NCBI GenBank assembly: GCA_964520325.1
Contig: CAZFOB010000006.1
Coordinates: forward strand, 1 to 64,000
From: CAZFOB01 sp964520325
Lineage (GTDB): Bacteria; Actinomycetota; JAICYB01
Reading direction: 5' to 3'
DNA: 64,000 nucleotides
Of this stretch, positions 1 through 8,795 are shown in pieces (positions within the stretch are counted from its first letter, which is position 1; each line of letters begins with the position of its first letter). The notes below the pieces were generated by a model, which was not told the origin of the DNA, searched no databases, and was given only the letters and a program-made list of their open reading frames with translations. The position numbers and the translations under genes are program-made.

Positions 1-543
1 ATCGCAGCAGACGCCGACGCGGATCGAGCCACGGTGGTGGTCCACGTCGAGGCCAAGGCCCTCAACGCCATCCACGGCACCGCCACCATCGAAGACGGTC
101 CCCTGATCGCCTCAGAGGTCGTGCGGCGCCTCTCCTGTGATTCCCGCCTGCAGCTTGTGATCGAGAGCGGTCGGGGAGAACCCATCGGGGTTGGACGCAC
201 CACGCGCACCATCCCTCCCTACCTCGGACGGGAACTGCGACGCAGGGACCGGGGCTGCCGCTTCGGTGACTGTGGACGCACCAGAGGCGTTCAGGGTCAC
301 CACATCCACCACTACGCCCACGGTGGGCCGACCACCCTCGACAACCTGGTGCTGCTCTGTCCCTACCACCACCGCCTGGTCCACGACGGAGGCTGGCGCC
401 TGCTCAAGGACGGAGCCGACCGCCTGCGGTTCCTGCGTCCAGACGGACGTCCACTGCGCATCCGTCCGAGCCCGCTACGACCTCACCTAAGAGAGCGCAT
501 GTTCGGTCCACCGAGATCGAGGGCCGGGCCGCAGAGGAGATAG
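1..543 (+). CDS. DUF222/13E12-family HNH endonuclease-like protein, 5'-truncated by window
   Basis: The reading frame is open from base 1, so the start lies outside the window and the GTG at 34 is probably internal. The visible 180 residues hold the end of a DUF222-type region followed by an HNH nuclease domain. The HNH core is visible as paired cysteines (RGCRFGDCGR), then HHIHHYAHGG, the Asn of TTLDNLVLLC, and PYHHRLVHDGGW. These actinobacterial 13E12-repeat proteins are multicopy and their cellular role is not settled; metal-dependent DNA cleavage is predicted from the fold. It points toward the end of proS, so the two genes converge. Family call is confident, function is inference. Confidence 0.85.
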   Translation: MAADADADRATVVVHVEAKALNAIHGTATIEDGPLIASEVVRRLSCDSRLQLVIESGRGEPIGVGRTTRTIPPYLGRELRRRDRGCRFGDCGRTRGVQGHHIHHYAHGGPTTLDNLVLLCPYHHRLVHDGGWRLLKDGADRLRFLRPDGRPLRIRPSPLRPHLRERMFGPPRSRAGPQRR

Positions 544-591
544 GTCGGTGCGAACCGGGCCCGTTACACCAAAGAGACCAAGCCGGTTTCT

Positions 592-2301
592 CTATGGGCA
601 GGTTCCGAGCGTCGCCAACACGGCATCGACGGTCGCGTCGATCTCGATGCGCTCCCCCGTCGCGCGCACCTTGGCTTCGAGCTTCCCGCTCTTCACGTAA
701 CTCTTCCCGACGACCACCTGGAGCGGAGATCCGATGAGGTCGGCGTCGGCGAACTTCACTCCGGCCGACACCCCCGAGCGATCGTCGACGAGACAGCCGA
801 TCCCCGCCTGCTCGAGCCGGTCCTCGAGATCACCGGCAAGGGACACGGCGCCCGCGTCATCGGTCAGCAGCACCATGCACACCTCGAACGGCGCGACGGC
901 CTTCGGCCAGGTGATCCCACGTTCGTCGTGATGGATCTCGACGAGCGCGGCGACCGCTCGCGAAACACCGATCCCGTAGCAGCCCATCACGAACTGCTTC
1001 GCTGTGCCGTCCTCGTCGGTGAAGGTCGCGCCAAGTTTGTCCAGATATTCGGCCCCCACGAGTTGGAAGATGTGACCGACCTCGATCCCGCGATCGATCG
1101 ACAGCGTGCCGCCGCACCTGTCGCAGAGATCACCGTCTTCCACGGCGATCAGGTCGATCCATGCGTCCGGCGTGATGTCGCGACCGGGGGTGACCCCCAC
1201 GAGATGGTGGTCGCGTTCATTGGCTCCTGTCACCAGGTTGCGTGCGTGTTCGAGCGTCCGGTCGGCAAGGATGCGCAGCTTCAGATCGACGGGGCCCGAG
1301 AACCCTTTCGAGATGCCCTCCTTCGTGAAGTCGTCATCCGTCAGAAGCTCAGCACGTGCACCCTGCAGGGCCTTCGCGAGCTTGAACTCGTTGAGTTCGC
1401 GATCGCCGGGAATGAGCGCACAAACGAGTTCGCCGCTGTCCCGGAGCCGGAAGATGAGCGCCTTGGCGAGCTGACGGGGCTCGACTCCAAGGAACGCGGA
1501 CACCTCGCCGACCGTGACCTTGCCCGGTGTGTGCACCTTCTCGGGCGTCGCCAGGCCATCACCGAAGTCATACGCGTGAGGTGGCCGACCCGCCGCGACG
1601 TCGGTGTTCGCTGTGTAGTCGCCGTTGCTGCATGCGACGAAGGTGTCTTCACCACTCGGACACGGCTGCGTGAACTCGTGACTCCCCGTTCCACCCATGT
1701 CCCCGGGATCGGCGTCGATCTGCACGGCCGACAGCCCACACCGCGCGAACGCAGCGACGTACGCGTCCCGCATCTTTCCGTAGCTGACGGCAAGGCCCTC
1801 TTCCGACGAGTCGAACGAGTACGCGTCCTTCATGTAGAACTCGCGGCAGCGGAGCAAACCTCCTCGAGGACGGGGCTCATCTCTGAACTTCCATTGGATG
1901 TGGTAGGTGATCTTCGGAAGATCGCGGTACGAAGGCAGTTCTGTCGATGCGAGGAACGTCATCATCTCTTCGTGCGTGGGCGCCAGACAGAAATCGCGTT
2001 CCGATCGGTCCTTCAATCGGTACAGGACGGGGCCGTAGGTGTCCCACCGTCCGCTTTTCTGCCACAGGTCGCCCGGCTGCAGGAGTGACATCAGAAGCTC
2101 GACCGCGCCCGCGCGGTCCATCTCCTCGCGGACGATCTGCTCGACCTTCTTGAGCACACGGAAGCCGAGCGGGAGCCACGCGTAGACACCGGCCGCCACG
2201 CGCCGGATGAATGCTCCGCGCACGAGAAGCTTGTGCGACGGGATCTCCGCGTCGGAGGGTGCGTCGCGCAGCGTCTGTCCGAGGAGGGCGGTGCGTCTCA
2301 T
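592..2301 (-). CDS. proS: Prolyl-tRNA synthetase (bacterial type)
   Basis: Charges tRNA-Pro with proline in the cytoplasm. The 569 residues match the bacterial-type enzyme that carries an inserted editing domain. Class II motif 2 is visible near residues 135-155 (KFRDEPRPRGGLLRCREF), preceded by THEE near 108. The insertion domain lies at roughly 220-400, motif 3 (GCYGIGVSRAVAALVE) is near 440, and the anticodon-binding domain follows to the C-terminus. It is the last gene of the leftward run, 12 nt after ispG. The proS-ispG-rseP-dxr order is common in actinobacteria. Confidence 0.97.
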   Translation of the reverse strand: MRRTALLGQTLRDAPSDAEIPSHKLLVRGAFIRRVAAGVYAWLPLGFRVLKKVEQIVREEMDRAGAVELLMSLLQPGDLWQKSGRWDTYGPVLYRLKDRSERDFCLAPTHEEMMTFLASTELPSYRDLPKITYHIQWKFRDEPRPRGGLLRCREFYMKDAYSFDSSEEGLAVSYGKMRDAYVAAFARCGLSAVQIDADPGDMGGTGSHEFTQPCPSGEDTFVACSNGDYTANTDVAAGRPPHAYDFGDGLATPEKVHTPGKVTVGEVSAFLGVEPRQLAKALIFRLRDSGELVCALIPGDRELNEFKLAKALQGARAELLTDDDFTKEGISKGFSGPVDLKLRILADRTLEHARNLVTGANERDHHLVGVTPGRDITPDAWIDLIAVEDGDLCDRCGGTLSIDRGIEVGHIFQLVGAEYLDKLGATFTDEDGTAKQFVMGCYGIGVSRAVAALVEIHHDERGITWPKAVAPFEVCMVLLTDDAGAVSLAGDLEDRLEQAGIGCLVDDRSGVSAGVKFADADLIGSPLQVVVGKSYVKSGKLEAKVRATGERIEIDATVDAVLATLGTCP

Positions 2302-2313
2302 CAGGCGAGAAGC

Positions 2314-3459
2314 TTAAGCGGGGACGACCGGCAGGTGTTTGCGGAGCTCTTCTGTGGGGCTCGCTTCGCTCGATCCGCGTTCCTCTTCCGCCATGCGGCG
2401 GGCTTCGTCGAGCAGCACCTCGAGCATCTCGTCGGAGGACACTTCTCGGACGCGCTGGCCGCGTTTGAAGATCGTGCCGCCGTTCTTGCTGAGCGCAAGT
2501 CCCACGTCGGCCTCGCGGGCTTCACCGGGTCCGTTGACCAGGCAGCCCATCACGGCCACCTGGATCGGTGACTTCATCCCGGCAAGCGCTTCCTCGACCT
2601 GGGTGGCGATCGTGATCACATCACCCTCGACGCGACCACACGTCGGGCACGCCACGACATCGACGCCTTCGCGGCGCAGGCCGAGCGCCTGGAGGATCGC
2701 CTTTCCGGCCTTCACCTCTTCGAGGGGGTCGGCCGCGAGCGAAACGCGGATCGTGTCGCCGATCCCTTCGGCCAGCAGGGTGCCGATCCCGACCGCCGAC
2801 TTGACGCCACCGGTGTAGACGGTTCCCGCTTCGGTGACACCGAGGTGGAGGGGATAGTCGGTGCGCTCGGAAAGCAAACGGTACGACTCGATCATCGACC
2901 ACGGGTTGGAATGCTTCACCGAGATCTTGATGTCGGTGAAGTCCTCCTCCTCGAGCAGCGCAACCTCCCACATGGCAGATTCGACGAGAGCCTCCGGCGT
3001 CGGACCACCGTGCTTATCGAGGAACTGGCTGTGCAGCGAGCCGGCGTTGGCGCCGACGCGGATCGGAATGCCGCGATCCTTCGCCTCTCGCGCCACTTCG
3101 CGGATCTTCTTGGCGTCCTTGATGTTCCCCGGGTTCAGGCGCAAGCCCTGGACGCCGTACTCCAACGCCTTCAGTGCGAGGTCCTGACGGAAATGGATGT
3201 CCGCGATGATCGGGGGCGGGTTCTGCGAGGACGCCAACACCCACAGCGCAAGCGCGAGGCCTTCTGCCGACTCGTCGTCCGGGACGGTGACGCGGATGAT
3301 GTCGGCTCCCGATGTCGCCAGCGCCAGCACCTGATCGACCGTCGAACGGGCGTCCGGCGTCCGCGTCGTTGTCATCGACTGGATCGAGACGGGCGCGTCA
3401 CCGCCGATCTCGACCGAGCCGACGCGGATCTTCTTGGTTGGTCTGCGTGCGGGGGGCAT
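2314..3459 (-). CDS. ispG: 4-hydroxy-3-methylbut-2-enyl diphosphate synthase (flavodoxin)
   Basis: Penultimate enzyme of the MEP isoprenoid pathway; converts cyclic MEcPP to HMBPP with a [4Fe-4S] cluster. The cluster cysteines are visible in CPTCGRVEGD and in MGCLVNGPGEA. The N-terminal TIM-barrel half begins RVGSVEIGGDAPVSIQSMTT. I chose the ATG at 3459 (product starts MPPARRPTKK, 381 aa). The frame is open to 3519, but the longer version would run into the end of rseP and adds a non-conserved Arg/Ala-rich stretch. Dxr of the same pathway lies two genes upstream. Confidence 0.96.
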   Translation of the reverse strand: MPPARRPTKKIRVGSVEIGGDAPVSIQSMTTTRTPDARSTVDQVLALATSGADIIRVTVPDDESAEGLALALWVLASSQNPPPIIADIHFRQDLALKALEYGVQGLRLNPGNIKDAKKIREVAREAKDRGIPIRVGANAGSLHSQFLDKHGGPTPEALVESAMWEVALLEEEDFTDIKISVKHSNPWSMIESYRLLSERTDYPLHLGVTEAGTVYTGGVKSAVGIGTLLAEGIGDTIRVSLAADPLEEVKAGKAILQALGLRREGVDVVACPTCGRVEGDVITIATQVEEALAGMKSPIQVAVMGCLVNGPGEAREADVGLALSKNGGTIFKRGQRVREVSSDEMLEVLLDEARRMAEEERGSSEASPTEELRKHLPVVPA

Positions 3460-3467
3460 CGCAACCC

Positions 3468-4634
3468 CTACCGCGTGGGCAGCTGCGGAGGCTGCACAAC
3501 GTCGTTGTACGCGAGCCACACACCGAGCATCAGCAGCACGCTGAGCACCAGCGCCGCCACGGGGACGACCGCTCGCTGGCTCACGGGCTTGCCACCGCGG
3601 ATCTTCTCGATCGCAAGGAGCACGAGGTGGCCGCCGTCAAGCGGGGGCAGGGGAAGCAGGTTGAACAGACCGATGAAGACGTTGATCTGCACGAACAGGA
3701 GCATGAAGTCGAGGATGCTCCCCTGCGACGCCAGGTCGCCGGCGATCTTCCCGGCTCCGATGATCGAGAACGGACGCTCGTTCGTCGGGCCGTCGCCGGT
3801 CAGACCCAGATTGTCTGGTGAGAAGGCCCGCGGTACCTGAGTGAAGAAGCCCTGAAGCAAGGCCTTCATGGTCCGGCCGGTTGACGCGACGGCGAAGATC
3901 GGATTCTGCCGGCGCACCTCGTTCTCCGGATAGATGCCGATCACAGTGACGGGCGCGCCGCCCGAGGAATCAACGATGGGGTCAACCGACACATCGCGCT
4001 TGCGGCCGAGTTCGGTCTGCACAGTGAACTCGACCGCTTTGCCGCCGGAGGCTCTCACGTGCGTTCGCACGTCTTCGAACTTGTCGACACTGCGACCGTC
4101 GACCGCGACGATCCGGTCCCCGGCCTTCAAGCCGGCCTTGGCAGCCGGGGACTCCTTGCCCTCGATCTCGGCCTGCACGGCGTCGATGCGCAGCGTGGGC
4201 CGATCTGGATCGGGAAGGCCAACGGCGGTGAACACGAGCCAGAGGACGAACAACGCCGTGATGAAATGCGTTACCGATCCCGCGGCAAGAACGATCGCGC
4301 GCTTCCATGCCGGCGCCGCGGTAAACGCTCTCGGAACGTCGCCGAGAGCCACCTCTTCCATCGGCGACATCCCGACGATCTTCACGAAACCCCCGAGCGG
4401 CAGCGCCTTGACGCCGTACTCGGTCTCGGGCCTTGTCACCGTCCGGCCGTCGTCTCCGGTCACGGTCTCGACGCGGCCGCGTCTGGTCGACCAGAGCGTC
4501 GGGCCGAAGCCGACGAAGAATTTCGACACCTTGATGCCCGCCCAGCGAGCGGTGACGAAATGTCCAAGCTCGTGGAAGAAGATCGCGAACAGGATGAGGA
4601 ACGCGAAGACGAGGATCCCGATGAAACCGGCCAT
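3468..4634 (-). CDS. rseP: RIP metalloprotease (site-2 protease, M50)
   Basis: Intramembrane zinc protease that cuts membrane-bound anti-sigma factors or signal-peptide remnants. The zinc motif HELGH is at residues 21-25 inside the first membrane segment. A PDZ-like domain follows in the middle (AGDRIVAVDGRSV). The second active-site motif is visible as PLPPLDGGHLVLL near residue 330, and the protein ends with a hydrophobic helix. At 388 aa it has normal length. It lies 12 nt downstream of dxr and 8 nt upstream of ispG, in the usual actinobacterial order. The substrate in this organism is unknown. Confidence 0.95.
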   Translation of the reverse strand: MAGFIGILVFAFLILFAIFFHELGHFVTARWAGIKVSKFFVGFGPTLWSTRRGRVETVTGDDGRTVTRPETEYGVKALPLGGFVKIVGMSPMEEVALGDVPRAFTAAPAWKRAIVLAAGSVTHFITALFVLWLVFTAVGLPDPDRPTLRIDAVQAEIEGKESPAAKAGLKAGDRIVAVDGRSVDKFEDVRTHVRASGGKAVEFTVQTELGRKRDVSVDPIVDSSGGAPVTVIGIYPENEVRRQNPIFAVASTGRTMKALLQGFFTQVPRAFSPDNLGLTGDGPTNERPFSIIGAGKIAGDLASQGSILDFMLLFVQINVFIGLFNLLPLPPLDGGHLVLLAIEKIRGGKPVSQRAVVPVAALVLSVLLMLGVWLAYNDVVQPPQLPTR

Positions 4635-4646
4635 GAGGGGCTAAGC

Positions 4647-5843
4647 CTATTCGGAGAGGCGCGAGATGGTGCGTTTCCGCGCCCATGCGTCCGCGGCGAG
4701 CACGTCGTCCAGCTCGATATCCGACCGGCCGTAGCCGATGCCGGCATCCGCGCCGTCTGCACAGACGCGCTCGACGATGTCCGCGATGCCTTGGAACGAC
4801 AATGCGCCGTCCAAGAACGCCGTGACCGCGGCCTCGTTGGCGGCGTTGAGCACGGCCGGCGCAGTGCCTCCGGCGCGACCGGCGTCGTAGGCCAGAGCCA
4901 GGCAGCGGAACGTTTCACGATCTACAGGTTCGAATTCGAGGGCGCTCATGGATGCCCAGTCGACCCGCTTGCTTCCCCAATCGGGACGCTCCGGGTAGCC
5001 GATGGCGTAGGCGATCGGCACGCGCATGTCCGGCGGCGCGAGTGAGGCCTTCCACGAGCCGTCGCTGAAGCCGACGAGACAGTGCACGACAGACTGCGGG
5101 TGAACGACGACGCCGATCCGGTCGAAGGGCAGACCGAAGAGCACGTGTGCTTCGAGCACTTCGAGACCCTTGTTCATGAGGGTGGCCGAGTCGACAGTGA
5201 CCTTGGCGCCCATGTTCCAGGTCGGGTGCTTGAGTGCGTCCTGCGCGGTGACGTCTCTGAGCTCGGCCGCGGACCTCCCCCGGAAGGGCCCTCCTGAGGC
5301 CGTCAGCACGATCTCGTCCACACCTGCCATGTCTTCACCGAGAAGGCACATATGCACCGCGGCATGCTCCGAGTCGACGGGGACGAGGCGCGCTCCGGTG
5401 GCCAGTCGGCGCGAGACGAGCGGCCCGCCGGCGACGCACGACTCCTTGTTCGCGAGAGCGACGAGAGCTCCGGCGTCAAGGGACGCGAGCGTCGCGCGAA
5501 GTCCCGCTGCGCCGACGACGGCGTTGAGAACAACGTCGGCTTCGGTGTCCGCGGCCAGATCGATCACCGACTCGGCCCCCTCGAGGACATCGATCCCCGG
5601 GCACCGTTCGCGGAGTCGCTGCGCCGCTCCCCGGTCGACCATCGCCACCCGCGACGGAGCGAACCGCTCGACCTGCTTGGCGATCGTCTCGACGTCGGAG
5701 TGGGCGGCGAGGGAGTGAACGCGGAAACGCTCGCCGGTGCGCTCGATGACATCGAGGGTTTGCGTGCCGATCGATCCCGTCGAGCCGAGGATCGCGACGG
5801 ATCGCTGGATGCGCCGTGAGGCGCCCCCATCAGAGAGACTCAC
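4647..5843 (-). CDS. dxr: 1-deoxy-D-xylulose 5-phosphate reductoisomerase
   Basis: First committed enzyme of the MEP pathway; converts DXP to MEP with NADPH. The nucleotide-binding loop AILGSTGSIGTQTLDV lies close to the start. Further signatures are NKESCVAGG, the metal/substrate segment SEHAAVH, TASGGPFRGR and HPTWNMGAKVTVDSATLMNK. The frame is open to 6365, but that extension overlaps cdsA and is not conserved. The GTG at 5843 gives 398 aa and overlaps the cdsA stop by 4 nt (GTGA), a coupling arrangement seen repeatedly in this genome. Confidence 0.96.
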   Translation of the reverse strand: MSLSDGGASRRIQRSVAILGSTGSIGTQTLDVIERTGERFRVHSLAAHSDVETIAKQVERFAPSRVAMVDRGAAQRLRERCPGIDVLEGAESVIDLAADTEADVVLNAVVGAAGLRATLASLDAGALVALANKESCVAGGPLVSRRLATGARLVPVDSEHAAVHMCLLGEDMAGVDEIVLTASGGPFRGRSAAELRDVTAQDALKHPTWNMGAKVTVDSATLMNKGLEVLEAHVLFGLPFDRIGVVVHPQSVVHCLVGFSDGSWKASLAPPDMRVPIAYAIGYPERPDWGSKRVDWASMSALEFEPVDRETFRCLALAYDAGRAGGTAPAVLNAANEAAVTAFLDGALSFQGIADIVERVCADGADAGIGYGRSDIELDDVLAADAWARKRTISRLSE

Positions 5844-6697
5844 GGAGCCCAGTCGAGCACGCGCAGGACGAAGTACGCGATCGGTGCGTTGAAGATGATC
5901 CCGTCGATGCGATCGAAGAAGCCCCCGTGACCCGGCACCAGGCTCCCCATGTCCTTGACGCCGAGATCGCGTTTGACGAGCGATTCCGCGAGATCGCCGA
6001 TCGGCGTGGTCACCGAGAGCAGGAGCGACAGCTTCAACGCGAGGACCACATCGAAGGGATGGATCAACGGAAGCACGGCGCACGACGCGGCGATGGTGAT
6101 CAACGTTCCGGCGACGAATCCCTCCCACGTCTTGCCGGGCGATGTACGTTTCGCCATCGGGTGGCGTCCGATCTTGCGACCGAGCAGATATGCCCAGGTG
6201 TCGTGCCACGCAGTCATCCCAAGCACGGTCGCCGTCAGAACAAGACCGTCGCGACCCCGCAGCAGCAGCACCGCGAAGCCCACCAACATCGGACCGTAGA
6301 CGATGCCGAAGTATGTGGACCCAATCACAGCTCGAGCTCGGTCGAGCGGCACCGTAAGGGACCACAGCAGGAGCAGCGGAAGCGGCAGCGCAACACCGAG
6401 CGCGAGTGCGGGCTCGCCACGCTGGTAGGTGCCGAACAGCAGGACGGTGCCGCAGATCAAACCGACAACGACAACCGGCGAATGACCGGCTGCTTTGAGC
6501 ACCGCGTACAGCTCGGCCTGCGCGAGCAGAACGATGACGAACGCCAGGACGAAGAAGGCGAACTTGCCGGCGAGCAGAGTGCCGATCACGATCCCAGCCA
6601 GGAGCAGCCCGACGCCGATCGCGGTGAAGACGGAGCGAGGCTTGTCGGCGGAGCCGGCGGCTCCGGGACGCCGCGTCCCGCTCACCTGATCACTCAC
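5840..6697 (-). CDS. cdsA: Phosphatidate cytidylyltransferase (CDP-diglyceride synthase)
   Basis: Makes CDP-diacylglycerol from phosphatidate and CTP, the branch point of phospholipid synthesis, in the cytoplasmic membrane. The 285 residues are mostly hydrophobic with about eight predicted membrane helices. The C-terminal family signature is clear: LVKRDLGVKDMGSLVPGHGG followed by FFDRIDGIIF. A short polar N-terminus precedes the first helix. The GTG start overlaps the frr stop by 4 nt, and the stop overlaps the dxr start in the same way. Confidence 0.95.
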   Translation of the reverse strand: MSDQVSGTRRPGAAGSADKPRSVFTAIGVGLLLAGIVIGTLLAGKFAFFVLAFVIVLLAQAELYAVLKAAGHSPVVVVGLICGTVLLFGTYQRGEPALALGVALPLPLLLLWSLTVPLDRARAVIGSTYFGIVYGPMLVGFAVLLLRGRDGLVLTATVLGMTAWHDTWAYLLGRKIGRHPMAKRTSPGKTWEGFVAGTLITIAASCAVLPLIHPFDVVLALKLSLLLSVTTPIGDLAESLVKRDLGVKDMGSLVPGHGGFFDRIDGIIFNAPIAYFVLRVLDWAP

Positions 6698-7263
6698 ACC
6701 TCTCGGAGCTCCTTCTCCTTGTGTTGGAGAAGTAGATCGATCTCGGCGACGTGCTGGTCGGTCTCGCTCTGGAGGTCTTTCTCGGCGCGGCGGAGCTCGT
6801 CCTCGCCGATATTCCCGTCCTTCTTCAGCTTTTCGAGCTCTTCCTTCGCGTGGCGGCGGACGTTGCGCACGGCTACGCGGCCCTCTTCTGCCTTGTGGTG
6901 AGCAACCTTCACCAATTCTTTGCGCCGGTCCTCGGTCAGCGGCGGGAACGGAAGGCGGATCTTCTCGCCGTCGTTGCTCGGCATCACTCCGAGATCCGAG
7001 CTCAGGATCGCCTTCTCCACCGCACCGATGATGCTGCGGTCGTAAGGAGTGACCAGGAGCAGACGCGGTTCCGGCACGTTGATCGAGGCGAGCTGGTTGA
7101 GCGGCGTGGTCGTGCTGTACGCATCGATCATCAGGTTCTCGACGAACGACGGCGACGCGCGTCCCGTCCTGATCCGATTCAGATCCTCGTGGGTGACGTG
7201 GGCAGCCTTCTTCATCTTCACGTCGGCTTCCTTCAGGATGCGCTGCGCCTCGGGTGTCGACAT
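6694..7263 (-). CDS. frr: Ribosome recycling factor
   Basis: Splits the post-termination ribosome together with EF-G. The 189-aa length and the two-domain pattern are typical: a helical bundle interrupted by the beta-domain, with RTGRASPSFVENLMIDAY, RLLLVTPYDRS, GEKIRLPFPPLTEDRR and C-terminal helices rich in Lys and Glu. ATG at 7263 with purine-rich GGGAGAGAG upstream. Translationally coupled to cdsA. Separated from pyrH by about 50 nt that contain an 11-bp tandem repeat. Confidence 0.97.
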   Translation of the reverse strand: MSTPEAQRILKEADVKMKKAAHVTHEDLNRIRTGRASPSFVENLMIDAYSTTTPLNQLASINVPEPRLLLVTPYDRSIIGAVEKAILSSDLGVMPSNDGEKIRLPFPPLTEDRRKELVKVAHHKAEEGRVAVRNVRRHAKEELEKLKKDGNIGEDELRRAEKDLQSETDQHVAEIDLLLQHKEKELREV

Positions 7264-7280
7264 AGCTCGATCTCTCTCCC

Positions 7281-7324
7281 GCTATTCGTGGGCTATTCGT
7301 GGGCTATTCGTGGGCTATTCGTGG
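7281..7324. repeat. Four perfect 11-bp tandem repeats at the 3' end of pyrH
   Basis: Four exact head-to-tail copies of gctattcgtgg occupy 7281-7291, 7292-7302, 7303-7313 and 7314-7324. The copy next to pyrH contains the last codons and TAG stop of pyrH (His-Glu-stop on the minus strand). The other copies lie in the pyrH-frr spacer and repeat that gene end. Slippage amplification of the gene terminus is the simplest origin. Confidence 0.95.
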
Positions 7325-8064
7325 ACCACGGTACCGATGGACTCACCAAGCACGACACGCTCGATGTTGCCTTCGCGCAGCAGATTGAACACGTGGATCG
7401 GCAACCGGTAGTCCTTGCACAGAGCGATCGCCGTTGCGTCCATGACTTTCAGGTCACGCTCAAGCACCTGCATGTAGGTGAGTTCGGTGTAGAGCTGGGC
7501 ACCGGGATCGCGCATCGGGTCGCGGTCGAACACCCCGTCGACCCGTTTGCCCATGAGGATCGCCTCGGCCCCCACTTCGAGTGCACGCAAGACCGCGGGC
7601 GTGTCGGTGGTGAAATACGGATTTCCGGTGCCGGCCGCGAAGATCACCACTCGGCCCTTCTCCAGATGTCGGATGGCCCGTCCGCGGATGAACGGCTCGG
7701 CGATCTCCTGCATCGTGATCGCCGTCTGCACGCGCGTCGGCACGTCCTGGTTCTCCAGTGCGTCACGGAGTGCGAGCGCGTTGATGACGGTCGCGAGCAT
7801 CCCCATGTAGTCGGCGCTCGCGCGGTCCATCCCGGCCTTCTCGGCCTCGCTGCCCCGCAGGATGTTGCCACCGCCGACGACGACGGCCACCTCGACGCCG
7901 TGCGCCCGGACGCGTCTCACCTGCGAGGCGATGTCGGCGATCGTGAGGAAGTCGAGGCCGTAGCCGTCGGTACCGGCGAATGACTCACCGGAGATCTTCA
8001 GGAGAACGCGACGGTACCGGGCGGCGCCCGGCCCGCTTCGCTCGACCTCCGGCTCAGTCTTCAA
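7315..8064 (-). CDS. pyrH: UMP kinase (uridylate kinase)
   Basis: Phosphorylates UMP to UDP; bacterial amino-acid-kinase-fold enzyme. Visible signatures are LKISGESFAG near residue 22, VVVGGGNILRG, FAAGTGNPYFTTDTPA and the C-terminal VFNLLREGNIERVVLGE. The start is a TTG at 8064, 12 nt after tsf and preceded by GGGAGAGA. The resulting N-terminus has about 18 extra polar residues before the conserved core, so a start slightly further in cannot be excluded. The 3' end lies in a tandem repeat. Confidence 0.95.
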   Translation of the reverse strand: MKTEPEVERSGPGAARYRRVLLKISGESFAGTDGYGLDFLTIADIASQVRRVRAHGVEVAVVVGGGNILRGSEAEKAGMDRASADYMGMLATVINALALRDALENQDVPTRVQTAITMQEIAEPFIRGRAIRHLEKGRVVIFAAGTGNPYFTTDTPAVLRALEVGAEAILMGKRVDGVFDRDPMRDPGAQLYTELTYMQVLERDLKVMDATAIALCKDYRLPIHVFNLLREGNIERVVLGESIGTVVHE

Positions 8065-8076
8065 TCTCTCCCGATG

Positions 8077-8691
8077 CTAGTCGAGTGTCTCGGCGACCTC
8101 GTACCGATCGAACCGCCGGACGTTGATGTTCTCGCCGGTCTTCGAGGTGAACGCGTCGAGGAGCTGACCGACCGTCTGTTTGTCGTCCTTGACGAACGGC
8201 TGCTCCCGCAGGACGGCGAGCTTGGCGTACTTCTTGATCGCACCCTGCATGGCTTGCTCCACGATCTTCTCGGGCTTGCCTTCGACCTTCTTGCGAGCAA
8301 GCTCCCGCTCGGTCTCGAGCACGCTCTCTGGGACCTCCTCGATACTCACGTAGACGGGCTTGGAAGCCGCGATGTGCATAGCGATGTCCCGGGCCAGCTC
8401 TTGCGCGGCCTCGGTCTTCGCGACGAAGTCGGTCTCAGTGGTCAGCTCGAGCATCACGCCGATCTTGGCGGGAACCCCGGGAGTAGGCGCGTGGAGATAC
8501 GCGAGGATGAGGCCGTCGGACGCCTCGCGTCCCTTGCGCTTGGCTGCGTCGGCCTGCCCCCGCTCGCGCAGGAGCACGCGGGCTGCGTCGAAGTCGCCTT
8601 CGGCGTCGACGAGCGCCTTCTTACAGTCCATCATCCCGGCTCCCGACTGGAGCCTGAGCTTCGCGACGTCTGCCGCCTTGATCTCAGCCAC
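8077..8691 (-). CDS. tsf: Translation elongation factor Ts
   Basis: Nucleotide-exchange factor for EF-Tu. GTG at 8691 (product begins MAEIKAADVAKLR) has GGAGG upstream and fits the family better than the frame opening at 8709. The UBA-like N-terminal domain (RLQSGAGMMDCKKALVDAEG) and the EF-Tu contact motif TETDFVAKTEAAQ are present. At 204 aa it is the short form with a single compact core domain, shorter than the roughly 270-aa form of many actinobacteria. It follows rpsB. Confidence 0.95.
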   Translation of the reverse strand: MAEIKAADVAKLRLQSGAGMMDCKKALVDAEGDFDAARVLLRERGQADAAKRKGREASDGLILAYLHAPTPGVPAKIGVMLELTTETDFVAKTEAAQELARDIAMHIAASKPVYVSIEEVPESVLETERELARKKVEGKPEKIVEQAMQGAIKKYAKLAVLREQPFVKDDKQTVGQLLDAFTSKTGENINVRRFDRYEVAETLD

Positions 8692-8712
8692 TGGTATTCG
8701 CCTCCTCAACCC

Positions 8713-8795
8713 GCTCTACGACTGACTGCTCTACGACGACTGCTCTACGACGACTGCTCTACGACTGACTGCTCTACGACTGACTGCTCTACGAC
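8713..8795. repeat. 14/15-bp tandem repeats spanning the rpsB stop codon
   Basis: Five consecutive units beginning gctctacgac occur at 8713-8727 (15 bp), 8728-8741 (14 bp), 8742-8755 (14 bp), 8756-8770 (15 bp) and 8771-8785 (15 bp), with a partial sixth to 8795. On the minus strand the 15-bp units encode Val-Val-Glu-Gln-Ser in rpsB. The first 14-bp unit shifts the frame and creates the stop at 8745, so the remaining units lie in the rpsB-tsf spacer. Confidence 0.95.

Noticed and set aside
928..2088. 386-codon frame opposite proS
   Set aside because: It is the antisense shadow of a highly conserved synthetase gene in high-GC DNA.
4921..4940. Sequence resembling a tRNA T-loop (ggttcgaattcg)
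   Set aside because: It lies in frame inside dxr and no acceptor or anticodon arms are visible around it.
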